Positions 47,486-56,917 are shown, counted from the first letter of the stretch. The stretch is DNA of 64,000 nt from an uncultured Clostridia bacterium (GCA_947628615.1 CANRAO010000002.1:177156-241155); one strand, 5' to 3'. Translations and numbers: made by a program. The notes: generated by a model from the sequence alone, not told the origin.

Positions 47486-49360
47486 TTAATAAAATGTGTT
47501 TGCAGTTCCTGAATCGTAATTATTATAAGCCTCTGTACTGTCATATGAATTATATCCACTGTCTGAATATGTTTGGTTGGAATCACTGTCTGTATTATAA
47601 GAATTACCATAGGTATAGTCAGTTTCATCGTCTTTTATTTTAGAATATCCATATATTTTTTTCTGTAGAGTTCTGATATTCGATGTAAAATCAGGACATA
47701 ATACATCAGCAGTGCGAATAGTTTCGCAAGAATATGTTCCCTCTGCCGGAATCTGAATCTGGTCACGCTCATAGTTAAGATATGTTGAAGCGTGAAGCAG
47801 ATAATATGCGATCTCTGCGTCAGACAAATCAGTTGAGATCTTACCAAGAACCTTATTGAGCAGTGAATTAAGCTCAGTCAGCGACAGTTTCTTTGTCTTA
47901 TTTGCAATAAGATCAATTACTGTTCTTTGTCTTTGAGTTCTCTCCCAGTCAGAGTTTCCTACCTTGCGAAGCCTTGCATATGCCAGCGCCTGATTGCCGT
48001 TCATATGAATTTTTCCGCTTTTTTTTATGTAGTCTGTTCCATACTTTTTACCAAGATATTTGTTCTGCTCTCCCAAAGGAGCTCTCATACCTATTGCTTC
48101 TTCCTTTGAGATTTTGATATCAAGTCCGCCCATAGTGTCAACTATATCAATAAATGAGTAAAAATTGACCTTTAAGTATCTGTCTATCTTTACGCTGAAA
48201 TTATCCTGTATGGTCTGCTCTAAAAGCGGTATACCGCCCTTTGAATATGCAGAATTGATTCTGTCCGCATAAAAGCCCGGTATCTGCAAATAAATATCCC
48301 TCATAAACGAGGTAGTTGTAACAGTTCCCTTTTTGGTATTTATAGAAACCATCATTATAACGTCGGTATTTCCGTTCGTTTGATCAGTGTTCTCCACTGT
48401 ATCTCTCAAATCCTCTCCTACTAGAAGAATATTTGTCACATCGCTGTCAGAAACGACATTTGCCGCTGATTTTGCTAGCTTATCAGCCAACATTTTCTCA
48501 TAATCTACAGCATTTACAGTATCGTTTGAACCTATTTCACTCTGACCGGGATCGATAATGTTTATTATTTCATTATTATTTCTGTCAAGCATTCCCGTAA
48601 AGCTTGCGAATACCGAAATACCTGCACCGAAAAGCAGAAATACGATTCCGAAAACATAGCATAAAATAACCGACACTTTTTTCTTGACTGACCATTTTCT
48701 GCGTTTTGGTTTTATTCTTGCTTCCGGCTCAACGTCAAAAACTTTGGCATTACTAACAGGCTCAGACATATCGTTTATAGTTGTTTTCGAGCCTTTTCTA
48801 GCCTGCATTGCTCCTGCAACCAAATCAGAAAGCGGTATACCATCGGTTCTCCACTCGTCCGGCTTGGCAGGATCCTGAAGTTCAGCCTTTTTCAGCTTTG
48901 CTGAATTATCAAACGCCTTTTGAGTCTTTGCACTTCTGGCCTCTTTAATAGCTGCCTGCTGAGCAGGAGAAAGTTTTTTACCGCTTTTTTTAACGGCATT
49001 TGCAAACAATTCGGTTATAGAATCATCAATGCTATTATCAGCGTCACTAGTCTCGCTCAGATTTTTTTTCAAATAATCATTTTGTGTTTTCAGTGCATCA
49101 TCATAACTATTTGTATGATACATACTTATTTTTTTATCTGCTCTATCTGAAGTTTTGCTGTCATTATAGAACGATTTAAAATAATCTTTTGAATTAACGT
49201 CCTCTGTTTTGATATTAGACTTTTTCACATTTATATTATCATCAGATTTAACACTATAAGAAGAAACAAAGCCACCCGATTCGCCTCTTCTCTTTTTTCT
49301 CATAACATCCTTGATAATATCGTCAACAGATAAATCGTCTGCTTTCTTGTTCTCAGGCAT
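47486..49360 (-). CDS. LytR-CpsA-Psr (LCP) family cell-wall ligase
   Basis: A 624-residue membrane protein. About 225 cytoplasmic, charged and low-complexity residues precede one membrane segment (near 228-255), then an external LCP domain with TNTDVIMM-like NTDVIMMVSIN, SFMRDIYLQIPG, DRINSAYSKGG and RLRKVGNSDWERTQRQR, where the arginines bind the lipid pyrophosphate. LCP enzymes attach teichoic acids or polysaccharides to peptidoglycan. The C-terminus is a Ser/Asn/Tyr-rich tail. The cytoplasmic extension is far longer than usual and could be a regulatory target. Confidence 0.92.
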   Translation of the reverse strand: MPENKKADDLSVDDIIKDVMRKKRRGESGGFVSSYSVKSDDNINVKKSNIKTEDVNSKDYFKSFYNDSKTSDRADKKISMYHTNSYDDALKTQNDYLKKNLSETSDADNSIDDSITELFANAVKKSGKKLSPAQQAAIKEARSAKTQKAFDNSAKLKKAELQDPAKPDEWRTDGIPLSDLVAGAMQARKGSKTTINDMSEPVSNAKVFDVEPEARIKPKRRKWSVKKKVSVILCYVFGIVFLLFGAGISVFASFTGMLDRNNNEIINIIDPGQSEIGSNDTVNAVDYEKMLADKLAKSAANVVSDSDVTNILLVGEDLRDTVENTDQTNGNTDVIMMVSINTKKGTVTTTSFMRDIYLQIPGFYADRINSAYSKGGIPLLEQTIQDNFSVKIDRYLKVNFYSFIDIVDTMGGLDIKISKEEAIGMRAPLGEQNKYLGKKYGTDYIKKSGKIHMNGNQALAYARLRKVGNSDWERTQRQRTVIDLIANKTKKLSLTELNSLLNKVLGKISTDLSDAEIAYYLLHASTYLNYERDQIQIPAEGTYSCETIRTADVLCPDFTSNIRTLQKKIYGYSKIKDDETDYTYGNSYNTDSDSNQTYSDSGYNSYDSTEAYNNYDSGTANTFY

Positions 49361-49451
49361 ACGTACCTCCTTATTCTAAAAAACTTTAGATTTCAGTCGT
49401 TACTGTCCTATTTTTTATCTATGTAATTATGTTAAATTATACATATTTTAT

Positions 49452-49480
49452 ATATTATCATATTTACTTACTTTTTTCAA
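49452..49480 (-). promoter_or_regulatory. Sigma-A-type promoter for the LCP gene
   Basis: On the minus strand TTGAAA (49475-49480) and TAATAT (49452-49457) are 17 bp apart, start near 49445, with an 85-base leader ending in AAGGAGG. Confidence 0.7.
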
Positions 49481-49714
49481 GCATTTTATGAAGTTTTAGA
49501 CAAAATAACAAATAAAAACATAATTACTGCCTTTTATGAACTGAAACGATATAATTATAAGATATTTATATGATAGTTATGTGATAAACAGAATGTCAAT
49601 TTATGCCGAAAAATTTATCACCGCTTTATTACATTTATCAGCATTATGCATTAAGCATTTTCTTCCCCAAGTTGAACTGAGGGATTTCTTTTTAGCCTAA
49701 ACGCTACATATAAA
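49481..49714. other. Spacer with a 35-codon open frame of doubtful status
   Basis: A plus-strand frame runs from ATG 49593 to TAA 49700 (beginning MSIYAEKFITALLHLSAL) and stops 14 bp before a terminator hairpin. It has no ribosome site and only a weak promoter-like TATAAT near 49549. It may be a gene remnant. Nothing else is recognised here. Confidence 0.3.
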
Positions 49715-49740
49715 AGCCGCCAGAATCAATTCTGACGGCT
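49715..49740. terminator. Terminator after the heptad-repeat gene
   Basis: AGCCGCCAGAAT (49715-49726) pairs with ATTCTGACGGCT (49729-49740) with one mismatch and a 2-base centre. On the minus strand it ends in TTTTATA about 100 bp after the stop at 49839; on the plus strand TTTTT follows eight bases later. Confidence 0.75.
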
Positions 49741-49838
49741 CAAATTTTTCGTCGCAGTAAAAAAATAAGACTCATAAATGGAAATAAAGGTATTCCTTCC
49801 TTCGCTCTATAGTTTTATATAACGTCATATTATCAAAT

Positions 49839-51806
49839 TTAATAAATCCCGAATAATCTAAGCAGCTTTTGCCAGAAGGTTAATTTTTCTGACTTATTGG
49901 CTTTTTCTGTTTCTTTTTCTTTAACTTCAATTTTATCTGTTTTAATCACAAACTGCACAGAAGTTACATCTGTATTTTTCTCAGATACAAACGAACAGGT
50001 TTTACTGTCAGAACCGCTTATAGAAGAAATTACATCATCAATCTTATCATTGATTTTCTTATCTATCCCTGAGGTTTTGCTTTTAATCTTATCTGTACCA
50101 TCATAAAGCTCTCCTGCTCCGTCTGACAGCTCCGAAATACCACTGTATAGACTTGCAATTCCCCCATCAAAAGCCTCTGTTCCCTCAACTAATGAATCGC
50201 TTCCTTTAGCAAGGTCGGACGCTCCGCCTTTGATTTTGGAATATCCCTTTACAATTTTTTTAACTCCATCAGTGTATGATTTAATCCCATCGTCCAGCGT
50301 TTTGTATTGATTTACAAGAGTATCGATACCATCAGACAGCTTTGAAATGTTTACAAGCATTTTGCTCAGATTATTAGCCAAAGTATTTATTGATTTGTCA
50401 AATTCAGCATATTTTGTTTCTAGCTGTTCTAATCCCGTATAAAGTTCAGAAACCCCTCCGGACAAACCGTTAAGATATTGCTCAGTACCCGAGATCACAC
50501 CATTGCTTCCTGTCAGCAAGGTTACAATATCACTAAGCTGTGAGATCTGAGCCTGCAATTCTTCTGCCTGTTCCTTATATGTTTCATTCCCCTGAATTTT
50601 TTCAAGAGTTCCTTTCAATTGCGAGATCTGCTCTGTAAGGCTTTTAATTGCCTGAGAATTTCCTAAAGAAAGTTTGTCTATATCAAGTCCGTTTGCAGAC
50701 ATTGCAGCTTTGTATTGTGCATATCCAAGATTACTTTTAAGCTTTGAAGCGCCGTTTTTCAAATTAGTAATGGCAGTTTTGATTTGTCCTGAAGCAGAAG
50801 TCAGTTCTTTTAGTACTTCTGCGTCAGCAGAAACCGAATCAAGAGAAGTTTGGATTTTCTCCAATGCATTTTTCACCTGAGCAGAACCGCTTGTGAGATT
50901 TTCTGACTGGGTATTAAGCTCATCAAGTCCGCCTTGAAGCGTATTTACACCCGATAATAGTTTATCAACTCCATTATCAAGATTTTTAGTTCCGCTAACT
51001 ATATTTGATGAATTGCTTTTTAAAGTATTTCCACCGTCTTTTAACTCAATTGAGCCGTTGTAAACCTGTTTTGCACCGCCGTCGATCTTGTCAATTCCGT
51101 CGCTGAGGTCTCCTACTTTGTCTGTTATTTCACTGCTGTCAACATCTAAGTCAAGATTCATTTTTATTCCGTTTATTGAAACCGCAGACATTTCAAAGTT
51201 ATTGACCTTTGCGGTTATCTTCGTGTCAATGCCCTTATTCGGGAGAACTGTATATGTAAGCTGTTTGTTACTTCCCACATTTGCAATTGTCGCGTCATCA
51301 GCGGTTATTTCCGAACATAGCTTAGTGTCAAGTGTAAATGACGCCTGCAAAGCATAGCTTTCAAAAAAATCTGTTTTACAGTTTTCGTTTTTCTCAATTG
51401 CAAACTTTATTTCCAAATCTCCGCTTTTTCCTGCTATTTCGTCAGCAGTCATTTCAACTCCGTTAAGAAAATACTTAATTGAAATTACCCATGGGATCTC
51501 AGTATCTGTCAAAGTGCCCTGCATATATGCCTTATCGGAATTCGTAGAAAATGTTATTTTATCACCGTCAACACTTATTTTATCACTTGTGTTTAGCATT
51601 TTTACACTTTCATATTCACCGTAGTCAGTAATATCTCCGCTGTTAAAAATGTTAACTGCATAAACCCCGTTGACCGAGCCGTCAGCGCCGGTCATAATAT
51701 AAATCACTTCTTCTTTTTCAGCAGCCTCCGCTGAAACCGTCAAAGCAACCGACATAAAAATCAACACTGACAATACTACAGAAATAATTTTATTAAAAAA
51801 CCTCAT
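49839..51806 (-). CDS. Secreted YhgE-like heptad-repeat protein
   Basis: A 655-residue exported protein: signal peptide 1-30 (ending VSAEAA), an N-terminal beta-rich domain to about residue 220, then a long region of repeated glycine-spaced heptads (DGIDKIDGGAKQVYNG, SGVNTLQGGLDELN and similar) predicted to be helical rods, interrupted by coiled coil. It resembles the extracellular part of YhgE/Pip proteins but lacks their membrane segments. The C-terminus is a short amphipathic FWQKLLRLFGIY. It lies 13 bp after the MMPL gene. I use the ATG at 51806 after GAGGTGA. Confidence 0.82.
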   Translation of the reverse strand: MRFFNKIISVVLSVLIFMSVALTVSAEAAEKEEVIYIMTGADGSVNGVYAVNIFNSGDITDYGEYESVKMLNTSDKISVDGDKITFSTNSDKAYMQGTLTDTEIPWVISIKYFLNGVEMTADEIAGKSGDLEIKFAIEKNENCKTDFFESYALQASFTLDTKLCSEITADDATIANVGSNKQLTYTVLPNKGIDTKITAKVNNFEMSAVSINGIKMNLDLDVDSSEITDKVGDLSDGIDKIDGGAKQVYNGSIELKDGGNTLKSNSSNIVSGTKNLDNGVDKLLSGVNTLQGGLDELNTQSENLTSGSAQVKNALEKIQTSLDSVSADAEVLKELTSASGQIKTAITNLKNGASKLKSNLGYAQYKAAMSANGLDIDKLSLGNSQAIKSLTEQISQLKGTLEKIQGNETYKEQAEELQAQISQLSDIVTLLTGSNGVISGTEQYLNGLSGGVSELYTGLEQLETKYAEFDKSINTLANNLSKMLVNISKLSDGIDTLVNQYKTLDDGIKSYTDGVKKIVKGYSKIKGGASDLAKGSDSLVEGTEAFDGGIASLYSGISELSDGAGELYDGTDKIKSKTSGIDKKINDKIDDVISSISGSDSKTCSFVSEKNTDVTSVQFVIKTDKIEVKEKETEKANKSEKLTFWQKLLRLFGIY

Positions 51807-51819
51807 CACAATCACCTCA

Positions 51820-53877
51820 TCAATTATTATAAAAATCTGTTTTTCCGGTTGTTTTTCTGATAACCCCGTCTAACAGGAAAAGCAGTCCGGGCAAAACAAA
51901 CATTACTATTGCCAATGAAAACAGCGTTCCCCTGCCTATAAAAAATCCAAGCTGAGCGAGAAGTCCGTGAGTTGAAAAATGCCCCAAAAGAAAACCTACG
52001 ACTGTAAGTGCGCTTCCCGATGTTAGAACTGAAAGTGTGCATGAAGAAATCACGCTGATAACGGCTTGCTTTTTCGGCATCTTTTGACGAAACTCCATAT
52101 ACCTGTCTGTAAAAAGGATTGCATAGTCTACCGTTGCGCCAAGCTGAATAGAACTGATTATCAAATATGCAATATAGAAAATTGTACTTCCGTTGAAATA
52201 AGGGATTGATAAATTCAGCCATATAGCCGTTTCAATACCTGTTACAAGAACTATCGGCAGAGTAATTGATTTCATAGTGAACAGAAGAACTATGAAAACC
52301 GCCGCTATTGCAATAAGATTTACCTTCATCATATCGCTTGTAACTGTTTTCATCAAATCATATGTGCTAACGCCGTTTCCCGCCAAATAATATTCGTCTC
52401 TGTAGAAGCTCTCAGCAGTATTCCTGATTTTCTCAACAAGTTCAAATGTATCCTCACCCTCGTAATCGGTATCAAGATTTATGACCATACGGCTGAAATT
52501 ATCCGAAACAAGCATCGACAGTGTATCATCATCAATATATTCTTCAGGAATTTCCTCTCCTACCGTATCAACATATGAGAGAATATCCGTTACCTGAGGA
52601 AGCTTTTTAAGCTCATCAGAAAGTTCTTTTATCTTTTCATTATCGCCGTTTGGAACCATAAGTACATATGTATCGCTTCTTCCGAAGATCTGCTCGATCA
52701 GAGCGGTATCCGAACCCAGTTTAGTTTTCTCATTAAAAATATGTGCAGAGCCGTAATAGTAATCATTTGAGTTGGAAGCCAAAAAAGAAGGAACAATTAC
52801 CACAACAAAAACACAGACAAAAGGTATCATAACCTTACTTACAAATTTACCGAATTTTTCAAACTTAGGCAAAAATGGACGATGACGTGTTTTGTCGATA
52901 ATTCTGTATACCAACAGAATAAAATTAGGCATAAATACAAAAACGCTTATCAGACTTATAGCTACACCTTTTGCAAGAACCATTCCTAAGTCAGGACCTA
53001 TTCTGAACCTCATTAAGCAAAGAGCGGCAAATCCTATAACAGTAGTAAGTCCGCTTGAAAGGATTGAACTTGTTGATTTGCAGAGAGCGTCAACCATAGC
53101 GTCTCTTGGATTTGAGAAATCCTTTCTGCTTTCTTCAAAGCGATGCAGCAAAAAGACGTAGTAATCAAGCGATACGGCAAGCTGCAAGATCGCTCCTGCT
53201 GCGTTTGAAACAAATGAGATCTCGCCAAAAATAACATTGCTTCCCATATTTATTAAAATTGCAATTCCCAGCCCTAAAAGAATAATGATTGGCTCAGCCC
53301 ACGAAAGTGTATTGAGTATTAGAACTGCAAGCACAAAAATAACCGCAATTATTGCAATCTTGTAGATCTCACTGACCGTGTTCTCTGTAGCTACCGCAGT
53401 AGATACTGCCGAACCCTCCATAGCATTGTCATTGCCGATTATATCTCGAATATTTGAAACTGCGTCAAGGATATGCTCTTCTTCTATCGTAACAGAAAAC
53501 AATGCGGTATTATCCTTATAATATGTTTCAACTATATCGTTATCCATAACTTCAAGCGGCTGAGTAATATCAACGCTGTCATCAAGCCATGTAACACCGG
53601 ATACGCCATTTACATCTGCGATTTTGTTCTTATATTCCAACGCTTCAGCTACAGTTACATCTTTAATCATCACTCTTGCATTGGGAATCCCGCCGTCAAA
53701 TTCCTTGTTCATTACATCTATTGAAACTGTAGATTTACTGTCCTTTGGAAGATAATCGTTTATATCATAGTTGACCTCAACAAAGCCTCTTATCAATGCA
53801 CAAAAAACCGCGAACAGTATAAATATAATCATTATAAACTTTGGCTTTGCGATCAATCCCTCATATAGCTTTTTCAT
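51820..53877 (-). CDS. MMPL/RND-superfamily membrane transporter
   Basis: A 685-residue protein with the double MMPL layout: a membrane segment, an extracellular porter loop, then five or six segments, repeated twice. Signature stretches AVSLDYYVFLLHRFEE and GATVDYAILFTDRYMEF contain the membrane aspartates that carry proton flow. MMPL proteins export lipids or small molecules; the cargo here is unknown. Its start overlaps the small upstream gene by 4 bp (ATGA) and it is followed closely by the heptad-repeat gene. Confidence 0.92.
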   Translation of the reverse strand: MKKLYEGLIAKPKFIMIIFILFAVFCALIRGFVEVNYDINDYLPKDSKSTVSIDVMNKEFDGGIPNARVMIKDVTVAEALEYKNKIADVNGVSGVTWLDDSVDITQPLEVMDNDIVETYYKDNTALFSVTIEEEHILDAVSNIRDIIGNDNAMEGSAVSTAVATENTVSEIYKIAIIAVIFVLAVLILNTLSWAEPIIILLGLGIAILINMGSNVIFGEISFVSNAAGAILQLAVSLDYYVFLLHRFEESRKDFSNPRDAMVDALCKSTSSILSSGLTTVIGFAALCLMRFRIGPDLGMVLAKGVAISLISVFVFMPNFILLVYRIIDKTRHRPFLPKFEKFGKFVSKVMIPFVCVFVVVIVPSFLASNSNDYYYGSAHIFNEKTKLGSDTALIEQIFGRSDTYVLMVPNGDNEKIKELSDELKKLPQVTDILSYVDTVGEEIPEEYIDDDTLSMLVSDNFSRMVINLDTDYEGEDTFELVEKIRNTAESFYRDEYYLAGNGVSTYDLMKTVTSDMMKVNLIAIAAVFIVLLFTMKSITLPIVLVTGIETAIWLNLSIPYFNGSTIFYIAYLIISSIQLGATVDYAILFTDRYMEFRQKMPKKQAVISVISSCTLSVLTSGSALTVVGFLLGHFSTHGLLAQLGFFIGRGTLFSLAIVMFVLPGLLFLLDGVIRKTTGKTDFYNN

Positions 53878-54197
53878 ATATTTTCGCCTGCCTTTACAAC
53901 TGATGTACCGCTGACGATCAGATCCCGCCCCTCAGCATTAAGAGTAAAAGTAATCGAACTATCGTCCAGATACCCCTCGCCTTTACAGTTTATATTATTC
54001 GTTAGGGTTTTTAAGTGTCCTTGAATTTTAAACTTGCCATAGGAATTAATTGTTCCGCTGAAATAATTTTCATTTTTCATAACTGCAATAACACATTCTA
54101 AAGTATCATCGTTTATTTTTGCGGACAGTGTTCCTATTTTATTCCCGATATTAGTATTCAAAACTATGTTGTATTTTAGTTGTTTTCGTTCATTCAT
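53874..54197 (-). CDS. Small beta-rich protein of unknown function
   Basis: A 107-residue protein with alternating hydrophobic strands and no signal peptide or membrane segment (NYFSGTINSYGKFKIQG, NCKGEGYLDDSSITFTLNAEG). The pattern suggests a beta-barrel or lipocalin-like fold. It overlaps the MMPL start by 4 bp and is the first gene of the minus-strand unit, so it is probably needed with the transporter. The family is not recognised. Confidence 0.75.
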   Translation of the reverse strand: MNERKQLKYNIVLNTNIGNKIGTLSAKINDDTLECVIAVMKNENYFSGTINSYGKFKIQGHLKTLTNNINCKGEGYLDDSSITFTLNAEGRDLIVSGTSVVKAGENI

Positions 54198-54295
54198 TTA
54201 TCGCACCTGCCTTTGAAGTATAATTATAAATATTAAATTTATAACTTCAATGGTTAAATCAGCTCAATTGTTGAAAAAACGGACAAAAAAGTACA

Positions 54296-54308
54296 TTTGA
54301 CGGTCAAA
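54296..54308. promoter_or_regulatory. Candidate TetR operator
   Basis: Perfect 13-base palindrome, TTTGAC-G-GTCAAA, between the divergent TetR gene and the MMPL unit and 17 bp upstream of the TetR -35. Short for a TetR site, so flanking bases may contribute. Confidence 0.5.
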
Positions 54309-54324
54309 ATTAACAAATCATACA

Positions 54325-54353
54325 TTGAAATTTTTATAGGACAAGTGTATAAT
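54325..54353 (+). promoter_or_regulatory. Sigma-A-type promoter of the TetR gene
   Basis: TTGAAA (54325-54330) and TATAAT (54348-54353) are 17 bp apart. The start near 54360 lies after the ATG at 54358, which shows that the in-frame ATG at 54373 is the real start codon. Confidence 0.8.
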
Positions 54354-54372
54354 AAATATGGAGGTACATAAA

Positions 54373-54954
54373 ATGAAGCACGAAATTACAACTTTTAATA
54401 CAAAGAAAACAATAGCGGCTTCTCTCAAAAAATTTATGGAGAAAAAGCCGCTTTCTAAAATAACCGTAAGTGAAATTGTTTCCGACTGCAAAATTAATCG
54501 CAAGACATTTTACTATCACTTTGAAAATATTCAGGATTTGCTGAAATGGATGCTGGAACAAGAAGCAATCGAAGTTGTAAAGAACTTCGACCTGCTTTTG
54601 GACTACGAGGACGCTATAAACTTCGTTTTGGACTATGTAGAGGAAAACAAGCATATCCTTAATTGCGCTTATGACTCTATAGGCTCAAACGAATTAAATA
54701 AATTTTTTAACAATGATTTCAACAGCATCGTAATGACCATAATCAAACGCTATGAGGAAATTACAGGTATTGAAGTCAATAAAAACTTCAGAATATTTAT
54801 ATGTGATTTCTATACCGAAGCCATTGTCGGAATGATCGTAAAGCTGTTAAAAAACAAACAGCCTTACGACAGACATAAATTGATTGAATATGTATCACTG
54901 ACGATAAAATCATCATTGCCTGCTGTACTAAAAGAGGCGGCGAAAAATATTTAA
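54373..54954 (+). CDS. TetR/AcrR-family transcriptional regulator
   Basis: A 193-residue repressor. The N-terminal helix-turn-helix is ITVSEIVSDCKINRKTFYYHF, typical of the DhaS/TetR_C-type branch, followed by an all-helical ligand domain. ATG 54373 follows GGAGG by 8 bases. Its divergent position to the small-protein/MMPL/heptad unit suggests that it represses that unit and responds to the exported compound. Ligand unknown. Confidence 0.88.
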   Translation: MKHEITTFNTKKTIAASLKKFMEKKPLSKITVSEIVSDCKINRKTFYYHFENIQDLLKWMLEQEAIEVVKNFDLLLDYEDAINFVLDYVEENKHILNCAYDSIGSNELNKFFNNDFNSIVMTIIKRYEEITGIEVNKNFRIFICDFYTEAIVGMIVKLLKNKQPYDRHKLIEYVSLTIKSSLPAVLKEAAKNI

Positions 54955-55012
54955 CATTTTGGTTCGTTACAAGCTGAACAGAACTAGTAAAAATAGACAA
55001 TAGGAAAAAGCA

Positions 55013-55046
55013 CCTTCTATGGTATAATATAAACTACCATAGGAGG
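55013..55046 (+). promoter_or_regulatory. 12-bp inverted repeat with mini-ORF downstream
   Basis: CCTTCTATGGTA (55013-55024) pairs with TACCATAGGAGG (55035-55046), including one T-G pair, and the loop contains TAATAT overlapping a TATAAT box at 55023-55028. About 25 bases downstream a 13-codon frame (MKQYSIKNMVGNK, ATG at 55072) has a GGGAGAAAAGG site. This could be a remnant of a mobile element or a small regulatory unit; nothing is recognised. Confidence 0.4.
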
Positions 55047-55124
55047 TTTTATAATATCAGGGAGAAAAGGAATGAAACAATATTCTATAAAAAACATGGT
55101 AGGCAATAAGTAGGAAAAATCAAC

Positions 55125-55164
55125 AAACAACCCTCCATCTTGAAAATTAGATGAAGGGTTGTTT
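55125..55164. terminator. Terminator between TetR region and GGGtGRT gene
   Basis: AAACAACCCT (55125-55134) pairs with AGGGTTGTTT (55155-55164), extended by ATCT/AGAT after a small internal bulge, with T-run on the plus side and A-run complementing on the minus side. It is 20 bp from the stop of the minus-strand gene. Confidence 0.85.
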
Positions 55165-55183
55165 TCTGTTATATGACTATTTT

Positions 55184-56185
55184 TTAGCCTTTCATAGCCT
55201 CTTCAACAGCAACAGCACAAGCCACTGTAGCCCCTACCATTGGATTGTTGCCCATACCGATAAGTCCCATCATTTCAACGTGTGCCGGAACTGATGACGA
55301 ACCTGCAAACTGTGCGTCTGAGTGCATTCTGCCCATTGTATCGGTCATACCGTATGATGCAGGACCTGCAGCCATATTGTCAGGGTGAAGCGTTCTTCCC
55401 GTACCTCCGCCTGATGCAACTGAGAAGTATTTTTTGCCCTGATCAATACACTCTTTCTTGTATGTACCCGCAACAGGATGCTGGAAACGAGTCGGGTTGG
55501 TTGAGTTACCTGTAATAGAAACATCAACGCCCTCCTTGTGCATAATAGCAACGCCCTCTGTAACGTCGTTTGCACCGTAGCAATTTACCTTAGCACGAAG
55601 TCCGTCAGAATATGCCTTGCGGAATACCTCCTTAACTTCTCCTGTATAGTAATCCATTTCAGTTTCAACATATGTGAAGCCGTTTATCCTTGCAATGATC
55701 TGTGCTGCGTCTTTTCCCAAGCCGTTGAGAATTACTCTCAAAGGTTCTTTTCTTACTTTGTTTGCCTTTTCCGCAATACCAATAGCTCCCTCAGCAGCGG
55801 CAAAGGATTCGTGTCCTGCGAGAAATGCAAAGCACTTTGTATCTTCTTCCAAAAGCATTTTACCTAAGTTTCCGTGACCTAAACCAACCTTTCTCTGATC
55901 GGCAACTGAACCCGGAATGCAAAATGCCTGAAGTCCTTCACCGATTGCAGCGGCAGCGTCTGCAGCTCTTTTGCAGCCCTTCTTTATAGCAATAGCACAG
56001 CCTACCGTGTAAGCCCACTTAGCGTTTTCAAAGCAAATAGGCTGAATACTCTCAACCTGCTTGTATATATCCAAGCCCTTTGCCTTTGTGATCTCAGCAC
56101 ACTCTTCTATAGATTTGATTCCGTACTGCTCTAAAACAGCAAGGATTTGTTTTTCTCTTCTATCATATGATTCAAATAAAGCCAT
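55184..56185 (-). CDS. GGGtGRT protein, function unknown
   Basis: A 333-residue cytoplasmic protein named after its conserved motif, here GGGTGRT at residues 259-265 (VASGGGTGRTLHPDN). Eight or more cysteines are spread through it (e.g. 29, 51, 63, 71, 89, 118, 202, 246), and glycine-rich segments such as LGHGNLGKML and VILNGLGKDAAQ suggest phosphate or nucleotide binding. No experimental function is known to me. It is paired with a NifU-like gene 15 bp upstream in the same unit, the usual context of this family. ATG follows GGGAGG. Confidence 0.85.
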   Translation of the reverse strand: MALFESYDRREKQILAVLEQYGIKSIEECAEITKAKGLDIYKQVESIQPICFENAKWAYTVGCAIAIKKGCKRAADAAAAIGEGLQAFCIPGSVADQRKVGLGHGNLGKMLLEEDTKCFAFLAGHESFAAAEGAIGIAEKANKVRKEPLRVILNGLGKDAAQIIARINGFTYVETEMDYYTGEVKEVFRKAYSDGLRAKVNCYGANDVTEGVAIMHKEGVDVSITGNSTNPTRFQHPVAGTYKKECIDQGKKYFSVASGGGTGRTLHPDNMAAGPASYGMTDTMGRMHSDAQFAGSSSVPAHVEMMGLIGMGNNPMVGATVACAVAVEEAMKG

Positions 56186-56200
56186 TGTTCATAATCCTCC

Positions 56201-56893
56201 CTATTCTTTTCTCGGATCAACGATTTTTACAGCGTCGTCTACTCTTCCGTATTGTCCTTGAGCCTTTTCAAATGCCGTGTTTGCATCGTCTCCGCCTTTT
56301 ATGTAATCCATCATCTTTCCGAAGTTTACATATTTATAACCGATGATCTCATTATCTTCATTTAATGCAATTCCAGTAACATATCCGTCGGTCATCTCAA
56401 GATAACGAGGTCCTTTTTTCAAAGTTCCGTACATTGTACCAACCTGCGAGCGAAGTCCTTTTCCCAAGTCCTCAAGGCCAGCACCGATCGTCAGTCCGTC
56501 CTCTGAGAAGGCACTCTGTGTTCTTCCGTAAACTATTTGTAAGAACAACTCTCTCATTGCTGTGTTTATAGCGTCACAAACAAGGTCGGTGTTCAAAGCC
56601 TCAAGTATTGTTCTGCCAGGCAGAATTTCAGACGCCATAGCTGCTGAATGAGTCATACCTGAACAGCCTATCGTCTCTACAAGAGCCTCCTGAATAACTC
56701 CCTCTTTAACATTTAATGTCAGCTTGCAGGTTCCCTGCTGCGGAGCACACCAGCCAATACCATGAGTAAAGCCCGAAATATCCTTGATTTCCTTAGCTTT
56801 AACCCATTTTGCTTCCTCCGGAATAGGAGCGGCGCCATGTGCAACGCCCTGTGCAACCGGACACATTGTTTCTACTTCTTTTGAATAAATCAT
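56201..56893 (-). CDS. NifU/IscU-like iron-sulfur scaffold protein
   Basis: A 230-residue protein with an IscU/NifU-N-like core. Cysteines at about 49, 77 (ETIGCSGMTHSAAMASEI) and 106 (DLVCDAIN) match the three scaffold cysteines, and there are others at 11 and 56. The sequence is longer than IscU (130 residues), with a C-terminal extension rich in Gly/Asp. It probably builds or carries a cluster for the following GGGtGRT protein. It starts with ATG 11 bases after GAGAGGAG and is the promoter-proximal gene. Confidence 0.82.
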   Translation of the reverse strand: MIYSKEVETMCPVAQGVAHGAAPIPEEAKWVKAKEIKDISGFTHGIGWCAPQQGTCKLTLNVKEGVIQEALVETIGCSGMTHSAAMASEILPGRTILEALNTDLVCDAINTAMRELFLQIVYGRTQSAFSEDGLTIGAGLEDLGKGLRSQVGTMYGTLKKGPRYLEMTDGYVTGIALNEDNEIIGYKYVNFGKMMDYIKGGDDANTAFEKAQGQYGRVDDAVKIVDPRKE

Positions 56894-56917
56894 AAGTTAG
56901 ATTACTCCTCTCAATTT

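Noticed and set aside
54198..55183. Insertion-sequence remnant near the TetR gene
   Set aside because: An inverted repeat and mini-frame exist at 55013-55110, but no transposase fragment, terminal repeat pair or target duplication was identified, so I did not call a mobile element.
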